This document shows positions 61,582 through 64,000 of a stretch of DNA of 64,000 nucleotides, piece by piece; position 1 is the first letter of the stretch; each line of letters opens with the position of its first letter. The notes beneath the pieces were generated by a model. The model saw only the letters and a program-made list of their open reading frames with translations. It ran no database searches and was not told the origin of the DNA. Position numbers and translations under genes: made by a program. The DNA is from JAQBVV01 sp965249205 (GTDB taxonomy: Bacteria; Acidobacteriota; Vicinamibacteria; Vicinamibacterales; UBA2999). The DNA lies in the NCBI GenBank assembly GCA_965249205.1, contig CBDFLL010000006.1, forward strand, positions 1,612,001-1,676,000, written 5' to 3'.

Positions 61582-62814
61582 GTGACTGAGGCGGTGAACC
61601 GCGACGCGCGTACCGCCTCTGTCGCGCTGGTTGTGACGCTGGCGATTCAGGCGTTCACGTCCCTGGCGGCCACGACACCTGCCGTGCTTGCCCCTGAGCT
61701 GGCGGAGGAAATGGGCATCTCTGCCAGTTGGATCGGCATCTTCGTGGGGCTTGTGTACGCAGGAGCGATTCTCTCCAGCATCGTGTCGATCGGCATCATG
61801 GAGCGCTACGGTGCGATCCGCGTGTCGCAGGCATGCGTCATGCTCTGCGCGACCGGCATCGCGATCGTCGGATCCGTGCCCGCGTCCGGGGCATCGCTGC
61901 TGGCCGGCGCGGCCATCCTGCTGGGACTGGGGTACGGACCCATTACGCCCGCGTCATCACAGATCCTCATTCGGACGACGCAGCCGTCGCAGATGGCGCT
62001 GATGTTTTCGATCAAACAAACCGGCGTCCCTGTCGGCGCGGCACTCGCCGGGGCGCTGCTGCCGGCGGCCGCGATCGCGGTCGGCTGGCGCGCAGCCGCG
62101 ATCGCGGTCGGGCTCGTCGGTGTCCTCATCGCGCTCGGGGCCGAGCCGACCCGACGCGCGCTGGACACGGACACGCAGCCGGGCCGGGCCCTTTCGGTCG
62201 GTGTTGTCGTCGAGTGGCTGAGGCTGGTCGCGAGATCCCCGGCACTCGCCGAGCTAGCCACGCTCAGTTTCGCGTATGCGTCGGTACAGATCTGCGTGAT
62301 GAGCTTTCTGGTCGTCTATTTGCACGACACGCTGCAATGGTCATTGGTCGAAGCAGGCCTGGGGCTGACGGCCACCACGGTTGGGGGCGTGTGCGGTCGG
62401 ATCGGATGGGGGGCCGTTGCCGACCGCGTGCTCAACGCCCGCCGGGTGCTCACATGGACCGGCCTCATCGCCGGCGCCTGTGCTTTCACCCTGGCGTACG
62501 CGACCCCGGAGTGGCCGATGGCCGCGGTCCTGGCGCTGGTAGCCGTGCTCGGTGGCACCGCAATCGGCTGGAACGGCGTGCTACTCGCCGAACTGGCACG
62601 GCACGCACCTGAGGGCGGCGCGGGCGCGGTCACCGCCGCCGCGAGCGTGATCACGTTTGCGGGAGTGGTGGCGGGGCCCCCGCTGTTCGCCACGCTCGCC
62701 GCTCTCACCGCGGGTTATCGCAGCGGGTTCGTGGTGTTGTCGCAGGTGAGTCTCGGAGCGGCAGCGGCGTTTCACTGGCACGGGCAGAGAAGGAGGATGG
62801 GCATCACGGAATGA
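61582..62814 (+). CDS. MFS transporter
   Basis: This 410-residue protein has about 12 hydrophobic helices in two similar halves: ASVALVVTLAIQAFTSLAAT, WIGIFVGLVYAGAILSSIVS, LLAGAAILLGLGYGPITPAS, then GVCGRIGWGAVADRVLNARR with a typical loop 8-9 motif. Motif A is partly seen in GIMERYGAIRVS. It has a GTG start; a start a few codons later is possible. Its substrate is unknown. It is convergent with RidA, the ends overlapping by 11 bp. Confidence 0.87.
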   Translation: MTEAVNRDARTASVALVVTLAIQAFTSLAATTPAVLAPELAEEMGISASWIGIFVGLVYAGAILSSIVSIGIMERYGAIRVSQACVMLCATGIAIVGSVPASGASLLAGAAILLGLGYGPITPASSQILIRTTQPSQMALMFSIKQTGVPVGAALAGALLPAAAIAVGWRAAAIAVGLVGVLIALGAEPTRRALDTDTQPGRALSVGVVVEWLRLVARSPALAELATLSFAYASVQICVMSFLVVYLHDTLQWSLVEAGLGLTATTVGGVCGRIGWGAVADRVLNARRVLTWTGLIAGACAFTLAYATPEWPMAAVLALVAVLGGTAIGWNGVLLAELARHAPEGGAGAVTAAASVITFAGVVAGPPLFATLAALTAGYRSGFVVLSQVSLGAAAAFHWHGQRRRMGITE

Positions 62815-63190
62815 TGGCGACGAGCTCGATTTCGAGCCTCGCGCCCGCGATTAGCCCTCCGGCCTGAAACGTGGTCCGCGCGGGAGGACTGTCAATTCCG
62901 AAGTACGTCTCGAACACGCCGTTCATCTCCTGCAGCTCTGCGAGGTCGGCCATCAAGATCGTGACCTTGACCGCGTTGGCGAGCGAGGTGCCCGCCTCCT
63001 CGCAGACGGCTTTGAGATTTTCGATGACCTGGCGAGTCTGCTCGGCGACGCCGCCGGCAACGAGTTCGCCCGTCGCCGGATGGAGCGGAAGTTGCCCGGA
63101 ACAGTACAGCCACTTGCCCACGGCGATCGCCTGGGAGAGCGGCACCTTGCCGGACGCAGCCCTGTCTGTACGAACAACGATCTTTTCCAT
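62804..63190 (-). CDS. RidA family protein
   Basis: This 128-residue protein has PLSQAIAVGKWLYCSGQLPL, GGVAEQTRQVIENLKAVCEE, VTILMADLAELQEMNGVFET and the family end PPARTTFQAGGLIAGARLEIE with the substrate-binding Arg. RidA-type enzymes hydrolyse reactive enamine/imine intermediates. The extended frame to 63289 is rejected because the family starts at the chosen Met (MEKIVVRTD). Confidence 0.88.
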   Translation of the reverse strand: MEKIVVRTDRAASGKVPLSQAIAVGKWLYCSGQLPLHPATGELVAGGVAEQTRQVIENLKAVCEEAGTSLANAVKVTILMADLAELQEMNGVFETYFGIDSPPARTTFQAGGLIAGARLEIELVAIIP

Positions 63191-63364
63191 CGATTGAGTC
63201 CTCCTCACGATAGCTTGCACGGCGCGACGGTCACGCATCCTCCCATGAATCGCATTGCCGCCGCGTCGTATTCGCCCACGTCCTCCCACGCCGGATCGCG
63301 GCCAGGACCGGAACTAGACAACTCCTCACAATCCCGTCCGCGCCGACGATACAATCTACGCAAG

Positions 63365-63400
63365 GTGGCCCGGATACCCGGCACGGGTCTCGGGCGGTAG
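63365..63400 (+). pseudogene. kinase leader remnant (11 codons) with decayed promoter
   Basis: GTG-initiated VARIPGTGLGR then TAG corresponds to the kinase start MALTPGTRLGP. The box TACAATCTACGCAA (63350-63363) is the TATAATCCACGCAA block with two changes. It sits 48 nt ahead of the DUF6152-fusion gene and could still be its promoter. Confidence 0.6.
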
Positions 63401-63448
63401 GTGTACGGCGGTGTCTACCCGATGGCCTGCCAGGGAGATTGGCTCGAC

Positions 63449-64000
63449 ATGCGTATCACAACTCACGTGATAGTTCTTACTGGACTAATCGTCATGGCCT
63501 CACCGGTATCGGGGCACCACAGTGATGCCGGCGTCGACACCGAGTCGGTCGTGGGCTTCGCAGGCACGGTTCAAGAGTTTGCCTGGCGCAATCCCCATGT
63601 CTACGTCGTTGTAGAAACCCAGCAGAGCGGCACGCCGGTGGAGTGGAAACTGCAGATGGGCTCACTCAACGGTCTGTCACGACGCGGGTGGACACGCAAC
63701 ACGCTGACACCCGGCGACCAGGTGACGGTTCGGCTGAATCCGGCCGTGGGTGGGCGAGCGTACGGCATCTTACGGTCCGTCGAGAAAGAAGGTGGCCTCT
63801 CGCTGAATCCGGCGGCCCCGGCCCCGGACGTGACACCGCCCACAGCGACCCTGGCGGGCAGGTGGCTCACCGATCGCCAGTCCGTTCTCGACTATCCCGC
63901 CGGAAGCTTCGACACGTTTTTCCGTGAGCAACTCTCACTGACCGAGAAGGGCCGCGCCGCTGAGGCCGCCTTCGATGCGCTCTCGGATGAGAACCCGGAA
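63449..64000 (+). CDS. DUF6152 domain fused to a PDFSGIW-like domain (cut by window edge)
   Basis: The frame is open from ATG 63449 to the window end (184 codons, no stop). Signal peptide VIVLTGLIVMASPVSG; DUF6152 part HHSDAGVDTESVVGFAGTVQ, WRNPHVYVVVETQQSGTPVE, TLTPGDQVTVRLNPAVGGRA. After a Pro-rich linker comes TATLAGRWLTDRQSVLDYPA and then GSFDTFFREQLSLTEKGRAA, which resembles the start of the PDFSGIW-type proteins (GIW then LTPEEAA or LTEKG). It joins in one chain the two domains that are separate neighbours elsewhere in the window. Confidence 0.75.
   Translation, partial: MRITTHVIVLTGLIVMASPVSGHHSDAGVDTESVVGFAGTVQEFAWRNPHVYVVVETQQSGTPVEWKLQMGSLNGLSRRGWTRNTLTPGDQVTVRLNPAVGGRAYGILRSVEKEGGLSLNPAAPAPDVTPPTATLAGRWLTDRQSVLDYPAGSFDTFFREQLSLTEKGRAAEAAFDALSDENPE

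Noticed and set aside
1..64000. tRNA, rRNA or known riboswitch genes
   Set aside because: I looked for conserved tRNA arms and rRNA segments by eye and saw none. A covariance-model scan would be needed to exclude small RNAs.

Overview
The window is GC-rich and gene-dense, on both strands. It looks like a chromosomal segment of an Acidobacteriota member, most likely of the Vicinamibacteria (subdivision 6) type. That placement rests on content only: several membrane-anchored Ser/Thr kinases with PD40/TolB-like propellers ending in a QNWFEEL tail, secreted proteins of the PDFSGIW type paired with DUF6152, DUF6644 membrane proteins, Abhydrolase_10-type secreted hydrolases, SBBP/YVTN repeats and c-type cytochromes. 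No rRNA, tRNA or CRISPR array was seen.

Region 1 (1-21 kb) is an array of five paralogous receptor-like Ser/Thr kinase genes. Two are full length (865-3585, 18526-21174); the first has lost the VAIK lysine. One is frameshifted by an internal deletion (4293-6705). One is split by an IS1595 element that itself carries an IS256 element (7629-12732). One is cut short at an IS630/IS5 pair (13485-14247). Small toxin-antitoxin-like modules lie between them (RelE/Phd, a nucleotidyltransferase pair, BrnT/BrnA), with scraps of further kinases.

Region 2 (21-37 kb) holds unrelated genes: a nucleotide-transporter/HEAT/cNMP fusion, a secreted kinase-like protein, a metallophosphoesterase, FHA-GAF plus STAS signalling proteins, HicAB, an amidase, a PD40 protein, a chimeric amidohydrolase, a substrate-binding protein, an alpha/beta hydrolase and a DUF305/DUF3105 pair. 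Several of them carry the promoter and first 10-25 codons of the kinase genes directly upstream. In three cases this short kinase leader ends in a stop codon overlapping the start codon of the following gene; in a fourth it is fused in frame. Twelve copies of the leader occur in the window. This dispersed promoter/leader module is the most unusual feature seen.

Region 3 (37-52 kb) contains a segmental duplication of a PDFSGIW/DUF6152 block around a collagen-like protein, two DUF6644 membrane proteins, a second near-identical IS5 element, short inverted-repeat elements bounded by CTAG, two Abhydrolase_10 proteins, an NHL-propeller protein and a diheme cytochrome c.

Region 4 (52-64 kb) has an IS91 remnant, a 1389-residue SBBP/YVTN protein with a Ser/Lys-repeat tail, a second alpha/beta hydrolase, another PDFSGIW/DUF6152 pair, a broken DUF4331 gene, a 267-bp direct repeat, an MFS transporter, RidA, a last leader remnant and a natural DUF6152 fusion that runs off the end. 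Most proteins carry export signals, so the segment mainly encodes sensing, regulation and extracytoplasmic functions in a region reshaped by insertion sequences and by recombination between paralogs.
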